Shown one piece after another: positions 29,928 to 42,120 of a stretch of 64,000 nucleotides of DNA. The translations under genes and the position numbers were made by a program. Under the pieces are notes generated by a model. It saw nothing but the letters and a program-made list of their open reading frames with translations. It searched no databases and was not told where the DNA came from. The DNA comes from Isoetes taiwanensis (taxonomy: Eukaryota; Streptophyta; Lycopodiopsida; Isoetales; Isoetaceae), in NCBI GenBank assembly GCA_021234155.1, contig JAJEKV010000005.1:5274952-5338951 (forward strand), read 5' to 3'. Position 1 is the stretch's first letter. Every line of letters starts with the position of its first letter.

Positions 29928-31179
29928 TGTTGGAGAGATTATCACGGGTGGTCTCAAGCGGGGCCTTACAAAGGGTGTTTTGATGGTGGGGACCTCGAGA
30001 TCACTTGAGGTGATCAAATAAGACTTTACCAAAACATCTACGAATTTGCAAGGAAATACCAAATCCACTAGAGTCCCTAAAGCAAAAGAAACTAGCAGCA
30101 CTCAAACATTCACCAAACCATGCATCTATTTCAAAAGCACTTGAAATCTTTACCAAAGTATGCTAGCCAACTCGAAAACTGTTGTGAAAAGTCTGGGGCA
30201 AAGTGCTTACAGATTTCTCACAAATCAACTTCGACCGGGTCAATTTTTTGGTCAATGGCACGGACGGTGAGCTCGATTTTGCCAAATGCTAAACAATGAT
30301 CTTCTATGGTAGAAACAAATTCCCACACTTAGGTATGCTCCTGTAGCTCACTTGGTTCAAACAAAGCTTAAATTCTTGCTGTAACATGCATTGCCAGAGT
30401 TTCAATGGCAATGTCTGTAACAGTCTTTGCACTCTAATTGTCAATCCCCTTTCTTTTTGTTTTCTGCGCTCTTAATACTCACTTTTGATGCTTCTAATAG
30501 TTGCTTGGATGCTAGAAATGCCTACAAACTAATAGATGATTGAAGAAAAGATCTATTTTTTAGTCTTTTTCAAAGGACATATGTTTGCAGGTCGTTTCAA
30601 TTTTATCTCTAACAATGACTTAAACAAACACTAGTTGTATTACGCTCAATTCCTTTATGCTCAATTGTAAATGACAATGCAGAGTAAAATGAGTTCAATC
30701 ATAGTTTCACACAGTCTTTTCCCAAATTCCGATTTTCATTAAGTCAAAACAGCAAATTCACAACACAAGGTATTCAAGAATGTCCGACTAGATCACCCAA
30801 GAATAACTCAATCAAAATAAACTTCAAGTTTCAAAAGATTCAAGGATATTTCATCATATATGCCTCAGATTTTGATTTCCGAAGCAGGAGGATCTTCTGC
30901 AAGCTCTGTAGACGTCACGACTTCACGTTCCTGGTCTTCAAATCCGCTTATGGCCCTCAAAAAAAATTTCAGTAGAACAAACCCCTTTTTAAAATCCCCT
31001 GTTTCCGGCCGGATCTTGGCAAATTCGCAATCAAGGCTACGGTTTTGGTTTAATTAAACTGTTCTTTAGGTGGAGTAGGACAAAATCGGCCAACAGATGC
31101 AATGATTACTTCGTTTGGCTCAACAGAATGGAGGTTTCTTGGCAAGTTCAAATTTTAGGGTTCATCTGATATATCCCAC
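29928..31179 (-). repeat. Element B 5' LTR, truncated
   Basis: This matches 21237-22500 over 1.25 kb. It stops at 31179, where the element C LTR begins, so about 1.35 kb including the TATA box is missing. Part of it is repeated at 59748-60524 with the same junction to C. Confidence 0.8.
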
Positions 31180-33400
31180 TGTTGCCCATTTCTGGCAACA
31201 TGGACTAGCATCTATTATCAAAAACTTTTGTTTCATCCATATTTCCTCTAAGGAAAAGTTTCAGGCTATTGTGATCCCATTAGAGTTTGGAAGACATTTG
31301 ACCAAGTTTGGAAGGCATTGGGGATCTCCTTTTATAGCCTAATCTTTTCCTTGAGGTAAAATACCTTTTAGACACATTCCCATTTGTTTAACATTTTCCT
31401 TTGATTTGAAGACCAGGCAAAGGCTATAGCAAGATTATCAAGGAAGCACAAGATGTTTTACCAAAGCTCAACCTTATGAAGCTTGCTTGAGTTTCATTAG
31501 TAGTTTGAAGTCACACATACAAGGATGCCATCTTGGAAGTGAAACATGCTCTTATTCTAGCCTTGAAGTTTGGAAGACCCTTATAGAAGTTTGGAAGACC
31601 CTTAGGCTTTGAGCAAATGTATCTTCACTATGAGGTATGATTTGAGCATTAGAGACAATCGAGATGAAATCAAGTGCTCTGAGGAGGTACCCATCTTGTC
31701 TTCATTCCATATCCATCTTTTTATGTCCTATGAACCTTTTATAACCTTTCTTTCACCATTTTTTCCACTTTTGAGACCTTTTCCCATCATTTCACTACCC
31801 ATTTTCTTATTGATCCTACCCTCAATTGAGAATTGCCCCCTAATAATCTTGAAAAACTTCAAAGGCAAGAAAACTCTTTTCTCATTCTCATTTCATCTTC
31901 CTAAACCCTAGTATAGCCTATTTACACCCTTTTTCCCATCTTTTCCCATGACTTTTCACCATCCCTATGTTGCAATATTCATTGACCATGGGTCAAAATG
32001 GACAAAAATTCAAATATTTCAGGTTTGACACGAAAACCTTCTAGATGGAAAGCTTGGCAAAAAAGAGCTAACATAGCCTTTTTAAATTTGAAAAAAACCC
32101 TTGGGAGGGCCTTCAAAATTGGATTCTTGGGATGCGTGCCAAAAAAATAAAAAACCTATTCTAGCCTATCTACCCTATCTAATTCTGCATAGTTCAGGTC
32201 ACCCCAATTTTTCCCGTGGCGGCCAGGTGGGGGCGGACACCGCCGGGCTGGGTGTCCCCTAGCTGGTACGCGCCCATTAATAGTTGAGTCAGCACTTTTC
32301 CTTATATACCTGAGCCTCCAGAACCACTCCGGCCTGTGGGATATATCATCCTTAAGAATTTTCGATGAACCCTAAGAAATAGGGGAACCTGCTAAATCCG
32401 GCCAATTCGTGCCATAATTTGATCGAATCCCGCCAATTTTCTCCCGAAATCAGCTCCCGAACCTTTTCCGAGACCTCGGTGATCCTCTGTGGCACTTGAT
32501 TTGATAGAAATTGCTCAATTTGGGCCTTAAATCACTCGGCCGAGCTAGTTTTGTGGAAAAAACAGTTCTTAAACCAGCATTCCAGATCAAATCGACACGC
32601 CCCTCAGAGATATACCTCTGTGATTTTGGCGCACTGAATATTTTGATATCATTTTGCTCTGCTCTGCTCAGATTCCAGCTCTATTTCGTTCGAGATTGAA
32701 GTCCCGGTTCGTTGTGACCTGTTCAGCATCGAAGCACCTCGATTGCAAACTTAAATAATCATTCCATATTACTTCATTGGTATTTTTGAAGCACTTGAAA
32801 GACTCATACAGTCTTGAAATTGCTCTCAAGCATTATTACTCAAGCATTATTATTTTCGAAACTTTGGTAATACCCTGTTGACATTATCAAACTTTCTGTA
32901 CCACATTGCTATAATGCATAGTCTTTGCCTGAAAAATCGTTTTCATCATTGTACATCCATTTTTTGTAATTCTGCATTGCTCTTTTAAAAAAGCAAAAAA
33001 CCAAAAACACTTACTCAGAGATTATATCCTCTTCAGATAGTTGTATTTCATCCTTATAGGAATCCTAGAAACCTATACATTCGGAGAAAACATATAAAAA
33101 GATTTCTTTTCATAAGCTATTCTGAGTTTGTTCTTTTCTTGAGGTTTTGTTTACTTACGGAAAACTAAAACATCCTTTTGCTATTCAAACCTTTTGCACG
33201 TGATCTAGAGGTTATTTTGAAGTTATGCGCATTGGATCCCAACCCAAAATTTCCCATCAAACTCCATCGCAAAATTTGGCTCTCTGTTTTTGCAGCCAAC
33301 TTTTTGACCTGCCTTTGACCTCGATTTTCTTGACCCTTCCTTATTCAAATCAAGTCAAATCTTCTCCACCATTTTTCTCTGCTTGTTGACCACTTATAAC
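31180..33400 (+). repeat. Element C LTR 1 (right border uncertain)
   Basis: The left border is TGTTGCCCATTTCTGG. A TATA-like TTATATACC lies at 32302-32310. No clear CA end or primer site was found. Sequence shared with 39640 and 60525 continues through the leader into gag, so copy comparison cannot define the right border. Confidence 0.65.
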
Positions 33401-33670
33401 ACCAATCAGATCTTCAAAATCTCTCAAGGTGTATGCGCAAGTTGATTTTTGCTCGGCAGTTTTTTTGGTTTTGGGGACTCTAGTGATTTTGAAAAAACTA
33501 GCACTTCAAAAATGAATTTTACGGTTTCATATGACAAGGATTGATCACCCTAAGTGATGCGGAGGTTCTAACCATTTGTTTTTAAGATTCCTTTGAGGTT
33601 AGGCTAAAATTCGGGTTTTAGGCTAACATTTTTTGGAGGTTCAAGAGATTTTCACTGGAAGTTGAACTCC

Positions 33671-34800
33671 ATGGCACCAAGAAAGACTGCTTGAGCCTGT
33701 TTGAGCAACACGAGGTAACAGTCAACCAGATCTAGTAGGGGTAAGCATGAAAGTGGCTACCAGTTCCACGGCAAATGTTACAAATGTTTACGCTTTGCCT
33801 TTTCCTCCACAAGCTCCTTACCAATTTGAGCTCACTATACTGTTTCTTCCCCTTGTTATGATTCTTCCATGAATGCTAACCATTTCTTGAAGAATTTTGA
33901 AGAATATTATGAGGAGCATGGAAAGAAGAAAGGTTCCAGGTTTCTTTGAGTTTATCAAATGCATGAAAGGTGATGAGGCGGATCTGGTTGGATTTCCGAA
34001 CTGTCGATAGGTACTAAGTGGGATGAATTGGAACAAAGGTTTCTGTCAAGGTTTGGTAAGACTACTTCACCCGGGACCTTGTTTTTGAGCTCAATTCCTT
34101 TTCTATTAAATCTGGTGAAAGTGTGAAGCGGTATGTGGAAAGATTTAACTCTTATTTCTTTGGTGTGTAATAGGAACCATGTTTCCCACCCAACTTTGCA
34201 TCTGGTTGCTTCCTTTATCGAGGTCGATGTCGGAGCCTAAGATTTATAGAAAGTTATTAAAACTTCAAAAGTTTGGTGAGCTAGATTCAATCCATAAGAC
34301 ATTTGTAAAGAAATTTTGTAGATTTAGTAGAAATGCTAAGCTATCTGCGATGATGAAATCAGAGATCCATTCTACCCTCCTCATCATGATCACGAGCCGC
34401 AGTCGCACTATGCTAATGCTGCCCTGCGGTATGCAGTTCGGAAGGAAAAGAAGAAGCCAAAAGCTGAAGAGCTAGACCCTCGGGTTTTGAGAAATGAAAT
34501 CACGAGATAAAGTAAAATATCTGAAGCTCTCTTAGAAGTTACCAAACAACTCATGGGTTGAAAAATAGTAATAATGCTCCTTCTTCTAGCTCTGCCCATG
34601 AAGATACAAAAGTGTGGTAAACCCTATCATAGGGCTGAAAATTGCTTTGCAAGATCTTGTCCTAAATGCCACAAAAGGGGCCATTTTGGTAGAGAATATC
34701 TGTTTGTTCTTTTTGCAAAGAGATAGGTCATGAAGAGAAGTTGCAGTGTCAAGAATTACCTTGCAAAGCAAGAAAAAGGTAAGCAGTGTCAATATTAGTT
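33671..34800 (+). pseudogene. Element C1 gag and zinc knuckles
   Basis: The likely start is ATG at 33671 ('MAPRKTA'), conserved at 42121 and 63023. Fragments of the capsid core follow: 'MNANHFLKNFE..EYYEEHG' region near 33870-33930, 'FFEFIKCMKGDEADL' near 33940-33990, 'WVERFNSYFF'-like near 34130-34165, and 'KLLKLQKFGELDSIHKTF' near 34250-34305. The nucleocapsid has CCHC knuckles: 'CPKCHKRGHFGRE' near 34650-34695 and 'CSFCKEIGHEEK' near 34700-34740. The protein corresponds block by block to the intact gag of B, whose last core block is 'IQNQEGFDSIHKAF'. As written there are at least five frame breaks. Confidence 0.75.
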
Positions 34801-35189
34801 TTATTGAGACTTGTGCGAGGAAGAACAAGAAGAACAAGATGTTATGGTTGTGCAAAACACGTGCTAGGCTCCATTTTCGGTACATCTGCAAGTTCTGTCC
34901 CACCAAGTGTAGCTCTAAGGTAACATTTCAGCCAAATCCTCGGGATATAGCTCCTCCCCCTGTTCAAAGGTATAAGCAGAAAGATTACGAGCTTGATGAA
35001 TTTGAATTGCTTATGAAAAACTCCAAAGGTTCTTGTAGACTTACTAACTTTATTAAGGATTGCACCATCATCTGGGGAAAAGCTCATCAAGAATACCCAA
35101 AATGTTGAAGAAATTGCTGCGAGAAACTTGCAACAACATTTACGTAGCCTTACACGAGCTGCTTGAAGATCCAGGGTGCTTTTATTTGT

Positions 35190-35690
35190 AGTGCTACTAT
35201 AGGTACCTCCCATTTTAGATAAGGTTTTGTTGGATGGAGGTTCCTCCTAAATGTCATGCCTTATCATGTTATGAAGAACCTTTGAATCTCAAAGTAGAAG
35301 ACAACACTTCTATTGTTCTAAAATCCTTTTCAATGCTAAGGTAGTACCAAAGGGAGTGGTGAGAAATGTTAATGCATTGTCTGGGGGAATCATTGTCTTA
35401 GCTACATTTGTGGTTGTTGACTTTGAGAATGTTAATCATGCTAACATTTATGATTTATTATTGGGAAGAAGGTGGATGAAAGCAGGTAGATGCTAGGCCT
35501 ATATGGTGCGAAGGTATTTGCACTATTTCAAATGGAGCAACTTCCATTAAAGCTGGTAAACCAAACCTGACCCATACGCTAACATTAGATTCATAGATGT
35601 GGATATTTTGCGGGGAAGAAGAGTTAGGAGTTCTGTTTAGGTCTAGATGTTGATATAAATCAGAAGTTATCAACTTTGCTCATGTAGAGT
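35190..35690 (+). pseudogene. Element C1 aspartic protease
   Basis: 'DKVLLDGGSS' near 35220-35250 is the retropepsin active site with DGGSS. It is followed by 'LNLKVEDN'-like sequence, 'GIIVLATFVVVDFENVNH' near 35385-35440, and 'IYDLLLGRRWMKA' near 35445-35485, matching the YDLLLGRPW block. The position between knuckles and the extra RNase H is the same as in B. Confidence 0.75.
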
Positions 35691-35699
35691 TCCACGATC

Positions 35700-36210
35700 C
35701 AAAAGAAAACAAGGCCTACCTTTGGTTTGATGGAGGTATGTCTAAGAAATTAGGGATTGCTTCTTCTGCTTGCTATTACGGAAGGATGCAGATCTTAAGC
35801 TGATGATTAAGATAGGGAGAATTCATCCTAATATTTCTTCTAATGCAGCGAGAATATAGGGCCCTCATTGCAGGTCCCCTCTGAGGAAGCAAAAGGTTCA
35901 TGAATATCTCCCATATTGTTATCTATGGAGACTCACAACTTGTTTGCAAGCAGTTTTGGGAGAATACCAAACAAAACATCAAGATATGGAGGATCTGAAC
36001 ACACAAGCTCGAGAATTGCTAACTTTTTTTTTTTTGATCATTGGGAAATTTATCATATTCAAGGTCTAAAAACTTTGAGGCTGATTCTTTGTGCGAGGAA
36101 AACACTCTTAGAGCATCTCTCGAGGGAGCTATCAAGGAAGATGTCCTAGATGAAGATGAACTCTCTCGGTTTCATCCTATCTTGACCATCAACCTAGCAC
36201 AAGAGGAATC
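35700..36210 (+). pseudogene. Element C1 extra RNase H upstream of RT
   Basis: The four catalytic acids can all be found, in different frames: Asp in 'FDGGMSKKLGIASS' near 35725-35770 (one frame change), Glu in 'REYRALIAG' near 35850-35875, Asp in 'IVIYGDSQLVCKQ' near 35915-35955, and Asp in 'NFEADSLCEE' near 36070-36100. The frame at 36041-36352 then continues toward RT ('YFEDWVDVLHGN', the counterpart of B's 'FFEEWKDVFAWD'). The order is the same as in element B, which has this domain intact. Confidence 0.75.
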
Positions 36211-36309
36211 ACACAAAGAACTTGAAGTACACAAAGGAGGTATGTCGAGGACTTTGCAAATGGGAGATCTATATGATGAAGATTGCAAAGGTAAAATGAT
36301 TAAGTACTT

Positions 36310-37080
36310 TGAAGATTGGGTGGATGTTTTGCATGGGAATATTGAGAATTGAAAGGGGTTGATAGGAGCATTTGTGAGTTTGAGATAAAAGTTCGTGAAG
36401 ATACTAAACTGTCATCACGAGATTGAGAAGAATTAATTCCTCACTTTTAGATCTTATCAAGCGAGGAATTATTCAAAATCTTGGGAGTCGAGGTTTGATA
36501 GTTGACATTGTGAACCCTTCTTGGGTTTCTTGTATTGTTCGATTCTAAAAGAATGGTTCTCTAAGAATATGTGTGGATTATAGAGATCTAAATAAAGCTC
36601 TTGTCAAAGATTGTTACCCTTTGCCTTTTTGGAAGAAATACTTTATCACGATTGGTGGCAAGTCTATGTACTCATTTTTGGATGGTTTCTCTGGTTTTAA
36701 TCAGATTAGCATCAAAAAGGAAGATCAACCAAAGACATCCTTCATTACTCCATGGGGAACTTATGCAATGAAAAGGATGCCTTTTGGCTTAATGAATCTA
36801 CTGCTACATTTGAGGAGAGCTATGGATCTTGTCTTTGCAAACATGACTCTGAGCAATTGAGTTTATCTTGATGATTTATGCTTAGGTCTTGGTACAAGTG
36901 ATCATATTTGAGCTAACAAGGATATTTACATTGTTGAGAAAAAGCTGGAGTTAATCTAAACCCAAAAAGTGCATCTTTTGGCATCCAAAGGCCAGCTCTT
37001 AGGCCATGAGGTTTTTACGCTAAAGGCCTTCAAGTAGGAAGAAGAAGATCATAGCTTTAAAAAAGCTTCAAACACCGGGA
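36310..37080 (+). pseudogene. Element C1 reverse transcriptase
   Basis: Ordered motifs appear: 'LLDLIKRGIIQN', 'VDIVNPSWVSCIV', 'LRICVDYRDLNKALVKD' near 36565-36615, 'MYSFLDGFSGFNQISIKKEDQ' region near 36665-36730, 'TSFITPWGTYAMKRMPFGL' near 36735-36790, and the catalytic 'VYLDDLCLG' near 36860-36890. The 95-codon open frame 36573-36860 covers the fingers and palm. The DD box follows a stop, and 'LNPKKC'-like sequence follows it. The identity is certain. Confidence 0.85.
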
Positions 37081-37099
37081 CAATTAAAAGAAGTCAAAG

Positions 37100-37680
37100 G
37101 GATTTATGGGAATGACCTCTTTCTTAAGAGTGTATGTGCCTAATTTCTCTCACCTTATTAGTCCTATCTCTAAGTTGACTAGAGTAGGCCAAGTTAGTAA
37201 AAAGAAAGTAAATATAGGCACATTGTTTGGACTGATGAGTGTGAAAAAGCTTTTTGCAGATCATAGAGGCTATTTGCCATTCTACACTTTTAAAAACTCA
37301 GGACCTTTCATTACCATTTAAAGTTTACATAACTATCACTAAAAAAAGGCTGCTTTGGAGTTGCCATTTTGCGGGATAGACACCCTATTGCTTTTGCAAG
37401 CAAACAATGGTCTCAAAGCTGAAGAGAAGTATGCTAAGATAGAAAGGAGTTCTTTGCTGCTCTCATCTTTTTGATCGAGAGAGCAGGGTCATCTTTACAA
37501 AATCCCAAGCCACTATCTACATGCAGCGGAACCCCATGCCCTTTTTGTATGGTAAGAAATTAGAAAAACCTAAACTTCATAGGTGGGCTTGTAGGCTTCA
37601 ATCTTATGATTTAAAGGTAAAGGTTATTCATGTATTGAACAACCAGGAGTTTATACTTACTGCTTTGCCTACTTTGAACA
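37100..37680 (+). pseudogene. Element C1 second RNase H (gypsy type)
   Basis: After 'FLRVYVPNFSHLISPISKLT' (end of RT thumb, near 37110-37170) come fragments of RNase H: 'LPFKVYITITKKA' near 37275-37345, 'DRHPIAFASK' near 37375-37405, 'EEKYAKIE' near 37420-37445, 'FFAALIFLIERAG' near 37450-37490, and 'LHRWACRLQSYDLKVKVIHV' near 37580-37635. It lies between RT and integrase. The usual first catalytic Asp (TDAS motif) is not seen, as in B. Confidence 0.65.
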
Positions 37681-37687
37681 TGAGGAG

Positions 37688-39030
37688 TTGATACAAGAAG
37701 AAGAAATGACTAACCTTGTTGTAAATGAGCAGGACTTGTCAACTATACCAGCTCAAGGTTGGCAACAACCTATTAGGAGGTTCCTTGATGTATCGGAGAT
37801 ACCTTACGAATTTTCAAAAATCCAAGCTTACAAGTTTAAGTTAAAATGTTTGACTTACTCCTTGGTTGGTGACATCTTGTGCAAGGTAAATAGGGATGGT
37901 GTACTCTTAAGATGTGTTGATGAAGATGAAGCTGCCTGGTACTTGCTTTGAAAATCACAAAGGTGTTTGTGGTGGTCATTTCTGCCAGAACACAAGCGCC
38001 AAGAAAATATTGAGGTGCAGTTATTTCGGCCTCATTTATTTAAAGATTGTTATGATATTATAAAGACTTGTCATCAATGCGGATCTTTGCAAAAGAATCT
38101 TGCATCCTGCTCCTCTTCTGAGGAATTGTCTCCCCCTGGTCCATTTCAAGTTTGGGGATTGGACTATGTTGGCCCTATCAATCCCCATCCTCATTGACAT
38201 GAATACATTGTTGTGGCTCTGATCACATTCACTAAGTGGAAAGAGCGGCACCTTTAAGGAAAGCAAATGCCCATACTCTTTGCTAGATTTTTGCATGAGA
38301 ATATTTGCTCTAGGTTTGGCATTCCTTTTAAAATTTTGACTGATAGGGGCTCTACTTTTATTAATGAAGTTATTAATTTCCTTGTTTCAAGCCTCAAGAT
38401 CAAGCATGTGAAAAGCTCGACCTATTATCCTCAAGGAAATGGCCAAGCTGAGTCTACTAACAAAGTGCTTAAGGGTATTTTCTGAGAAAGCAGTTTGCCA
38501 AAACCAAAGGGATTGGCACTTGAATATATATGATGCTCTTTGGGCTCATAGAATTACTTCTAAAGCAACTACTAATGCCTCACCTTTTCGGTTTAGTATA
38601 TGGAGTAGAAATTTGTTATTCGGTCGAGTTAGAGATACCTTCTCTAAGGATGGCACTCAAGCTTGAGTTGGAGTTTTAAAAGCCTTGAAGCACTGGTATG
38701 AAGTTCTTTTAAAATTAGATGAAGAAAGGTTTGTTGCAGAGGAGAATTACAATTTCTTTGAAGAAGGCTAAAAGTGCGGTGACTTTCAAAAATTTTGCTC
38801 ACAAACTCTGAGGACAAGTTTGCACCTATGGAATTAGTTTTAAAGTGGAATCTTTGCGGTGAAGGAAAGCTTTCAAAGTTTGAAAACCCACAGGAAGGCC
38901 CTTATCAGATTCTAGGAGATCTTTGGCTGCTCATCTTATAGGTTAGCGGATCTTGAGTGCAGGATTAAAGCTGCCAAATCCCATTAATATTCAACACCTT
39001 AAAAGATATTGGCCTCGGCATTTTGCTTGA
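37688..39030 (+). pseudogene. Element C1 integrase
   Basis: The N-terminal part reads 'YSLVGDILCKVNRDGVLLRC' near 37855-37920. The HHCC region is at 37945-38080 ('CGGHF', 'TCHQCGSL'). The core has 'FQVWGLDYVGPINPH' (first Asp) near 38145-38195, 'GIPFKILTDRGSTFINEV' (second Asp) near 38315-38370, and 'STYYPQGNGQAESTNKVLK' (Glu) near 38415-38475. The C-terminal part reads 'VLKALKHWYEVLLKLDEERF' near 38673-38735 and 'GPYQI' near 38898, the GPY motif. Catalytic acids are complete across frames. Confidence 0.85.
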
Positions 39031-39620
39031 GCCTCTTCACTTCTATATAAGCATTTGTTCTAGCTTAGAATAGGTTAGTTTATAATTTCAAAGTTGAGGT
39101 TTTAATATTTCTTGACTAGCATATTTCCTTTGAGGTTTAATATGGTGTTTTACGTTTTAGGCTGCACGGGAATGTGGCCACAAGGGATAAAGGCTTTGAT
39201 TATTACCTATTAATGAGTTCTATGTTGTCATGACAGGGCCATTTGTCAAAACATTTCATCTGCTTTTCATCTTGGCTTATTCTTCATGAGACCTTGCTTC
39301 TCCATTGGAGTTCTAGAGTGCTATCCATATATACTTTTCCACATCTCGTTTAGCACTCATGCTAACCTTGATTCTTGTCATATGCAGGTTCATTCTTTTC
39401 TCCTCCATTTTCATCGCCTATAAGTTGCCTTACATTTCCATTTCAACCTTCTATCCTTTTATTTTCATTCCCTACAATGCTCTGCACCACATTTCCACCA
39501 TAAGCGAGTTCATATTACACTCATACCACTCATTTCATTACTCTACATCATTACATGTCACTGCACGGTATTTGAAGATCCTCGGTCTAAGTCTACATCT
39601 GTTAGGCTGGGGACCAGCCT

Positions 39621-39639
39621 ATTCTTTCCTTTGAGGAGA
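39621..39639 (+). promoter_or_regulatory. Element C polypurine tract
   Basis: TTCCTTTGAGGAGA lies just before the LTR start TGTTGCCC at 39640. It marks 39640 as the 3' LTR of copy 1. Confidence 0.55.
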
Positions 39640-41860
39640 TGTTGCCCATTTCGGCAGCATGGACTAGCATCTATTATCAAAACTTTTGTTTCATCCATAT
39701 TTCCTCTAAGGAAAAGTTTAGGGGCTATTGTGATCCCATTAGAGTTTGGAAGACATTTGACCAAGTTTGGAAGGCATTGGGGATCTCCTTTTATAGCCTA
39801 ATCTTTTCCTTGAGGTAAAATACCTTTTAGACACATTCCCATTTGTTTAACATTTTCCTTTGATTTGAAGACCGGGCAAAGGCTATAGCAAGATTATCAA
39901 GGAAGCACAAGATGTTTTGCAAAGCTCAACCTTATGAAGCTTGCTTGAGTTTCATTAGTAGTTTGAAGTCCACACATACAAGGATGCCATCTTGGAAGTG
40001 AAACATGCTCTTATTCTAGCCTTGAAGTTTGGAAGACCCTTATAGAAGTTTGGAAGACCCTTGGGCTTTGAGCAAATGTATCTTCACTATGAGGTATGAT
40101 TTGAGCATTAGAGACAATGCGAGATGAAATCAAGTGCTTTCTGAGAGGTACCCATCTTGTCTTCATTCCATATCCACCTTTTTATGTCCTATGAACCTTT
40201 TATAACCTTTCTTTCACCATTTTTCCACTTTTGAGACCTTTTCCCATCATTTCACTACCCATTTTCTTATTGATCCTACCCTCAATTGAGAATTGCCCCT
40301 AATGATCTTGAAAAACTTCAAAGGCAAGAAAACTCTTTTCTCATTCTCATTTCATCTTCCTAAACCCTAGTATAGCCTATTTACACCCTTTTTCCCATCT
40401 TTTCCCATGACTTTTTCACCATCCCTATGTTGCAATATTCATTGACCATGGGTCAAAATGGACAAAAATTCAAATATTTCAGTTTGATTTGAAAACCTTC
40501 TAGATGGAAAGCTTGGCAAAAGAGCTAACATAGCCTTTTTAAATTTGAAAAAACCCTTGGGAGGGCCTTCAAAATTGGATTCTTGGGATCGTGCCAAAAA
40601 AAAAAAAACCTATTCTAGCCTATCTACCCTATCTAATTACGCATAGTTCAGGTCACCCCAATTTTTCCGCGTGGCGGCGGGGGGGGGGCGGGTTTGGGTG
40701 TCCCCTCTGCGTTAACGCCCGCGGTTAATAGTTAGTCAGCACTTTTCCTTATATACACGAGCCTCGGAACCACTCCGGCTGTGGGATATATCATCCTTAA
40801 AATTTTCGATGAACCCTAAGAAATAGGGGAACTTGCTAAATCCGGCCAATTCGTGCCATAATTTGATCGAATCCCGCCAATTTTCTCCCGAAATCAGCTC
40901 CCGAACCTTTTCCGAGACCTCGGTGATCCTCTGTGGCACTTGATTTGATAGAAATTGCTCAATTTGGGCCTTAAATCACTCAGTAAAGCTAGTTTTTGTG
41001 GAAAAAACGGGTTCTTAAACCCGGCATTCGGATCAAATCGACCGCCCCTCGAGAGATATACCTGCGTGATTTTGGCGCTTGAATGAATATTTTGATATCA
41101 TTTTGCTCACCCCTTTCTGCTTTCGATTCAGCTCTATTTAGTTCCGAGATTGAAGTCCGGTTCGTTGTGACACATTCGACATCGAAGCACCTCGATTACA
41201 AACTTAAATAATCATTCCATATTACTTCATTGGTATTTTTGAAGCACTTGAAAGACTCATACGGATCTTGAAATTGCTCTCAAAGCATTATTACTCAAGC
41301 ATTATTATTTTTGAAACTTTGGTAATACCACTGTTGACATTATCAAACTTTTCGTACCACATTGCTATAATGCATAGTCCTTGCACGAAAAATCGTTTTC
41401 ATCATTGTACATCCATTTTTTGTATTACGCATTGCTCTTTTAAAAAGCAAAAACCAAAAAAAAAAACACTTTACTCGGAGATTATATCCTCTTAGGATAG
41501 TTGTATTTCATCCTTATAGGAATCCTAGAAACCTATACATTCGGAGAAAACATATAAAAGATTTCTTTTCATAAGCATTCTGAGTTTGTTCTTTTCTTGA
41601 GGTTTTGTTTACTTACGGGAAAACTAAAACATCCTTTTTGCTATTCAAACCTTTTGCCGTGATCTAGAGGCTATTTTGAAGTTATGCACGGATCCCAACC
41701 AAAATTTCCCATCAAACTCCATCGCAAAATTTGGCTCTGTTTTTGGCCAATTTTTGACCTGTCTTTGACCTCGATTTTCTTGACCCTCCCTTATTCAAAT
41801 CAAGTCAAATCTTCTCCACCATTTTCTGCCTTGTTGACCTGCTTATAACACCAATCGGAT
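39640..41860 (+). repeat. Element C LTR 2 (right border uncertain)
   Basis: This matches LTR 1 at 31180 throughout. The TATA-like TTATATAC lies near 40749. It serves as the 3' LTR of copy 1 and as the 5' LTR of copy 2. Confidence 0.7.
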
Positions 41861-42120
41861 CTTCAAAATCTCTCAAAGGTGTATGCGCAAGTTCAGTTTT
41901 TGCTCGGCGGTTTTTCGATTTGAGGGACTCTAGTGATTTTGAAAAAACTAGCACTTCAAAAATGAATTTTACGGTTTCATATGACAAGGTTTGATCACCC
42001 TAAGTGATTTGGAGGTTCTAACCATTGTTTTAAAAGATTCCTTTGAGGTTGAGCTAAAATTCCGGGTTTTAGGCTCCAACATTTTGGATTCTCAAAGATT
42101 TTCACTGGAAGTTGAACTCC

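Larger units (their letters stand above)
21237..31179 (-). mobile_element. Element B: Ty3/gypsy (Tat/Athila-like) retrotransposon
   Basis: A minus-strand element is bounded by an LTR at 21237-23854 and a truncated LTR at 29928-31179. In its own sense the order is LTR, leader, gag, knuckles, protease, extra RNase H, RT, degenerate RNase H, integrase, LTR. The protease site (DVGSS for the usual DTGS), the integrase 'YPQGNGQAESTNK' and the second RNase H suggest the Tat/Athila branch, but I cannot place it by phylogeny. It inserted into a LINE at 21236/21237. Confidence 0.8.
31180..39639 (+). mobile_element. Element C, copy 1 (5' LTR plus full internal region)
   Basis: A plus-strand gypsy element of the same family and domain order as B. 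The LTR start (TGTTGCCC) at 31180 recurs at 39640 after a polypurine tract, giving an LTR-to-LTR period of 8460 bases. The frame is broken many times. Confidence 0.85.

Noticed and set aside
29928-33400. B LTR fragment plus C LTR as one long chimeric LTR
   Set aside because: The C LTR at 39640 is preceded by its own polypurine tract without any B sequence, so the two are separate units.
33671-33691. 'MAPRKTA' as a third histone-like start
   Set aside because: It is the element C gag start, repeated at 63023 as MAPRR and followed by gag blocks; the likeness to histone tails is chance.
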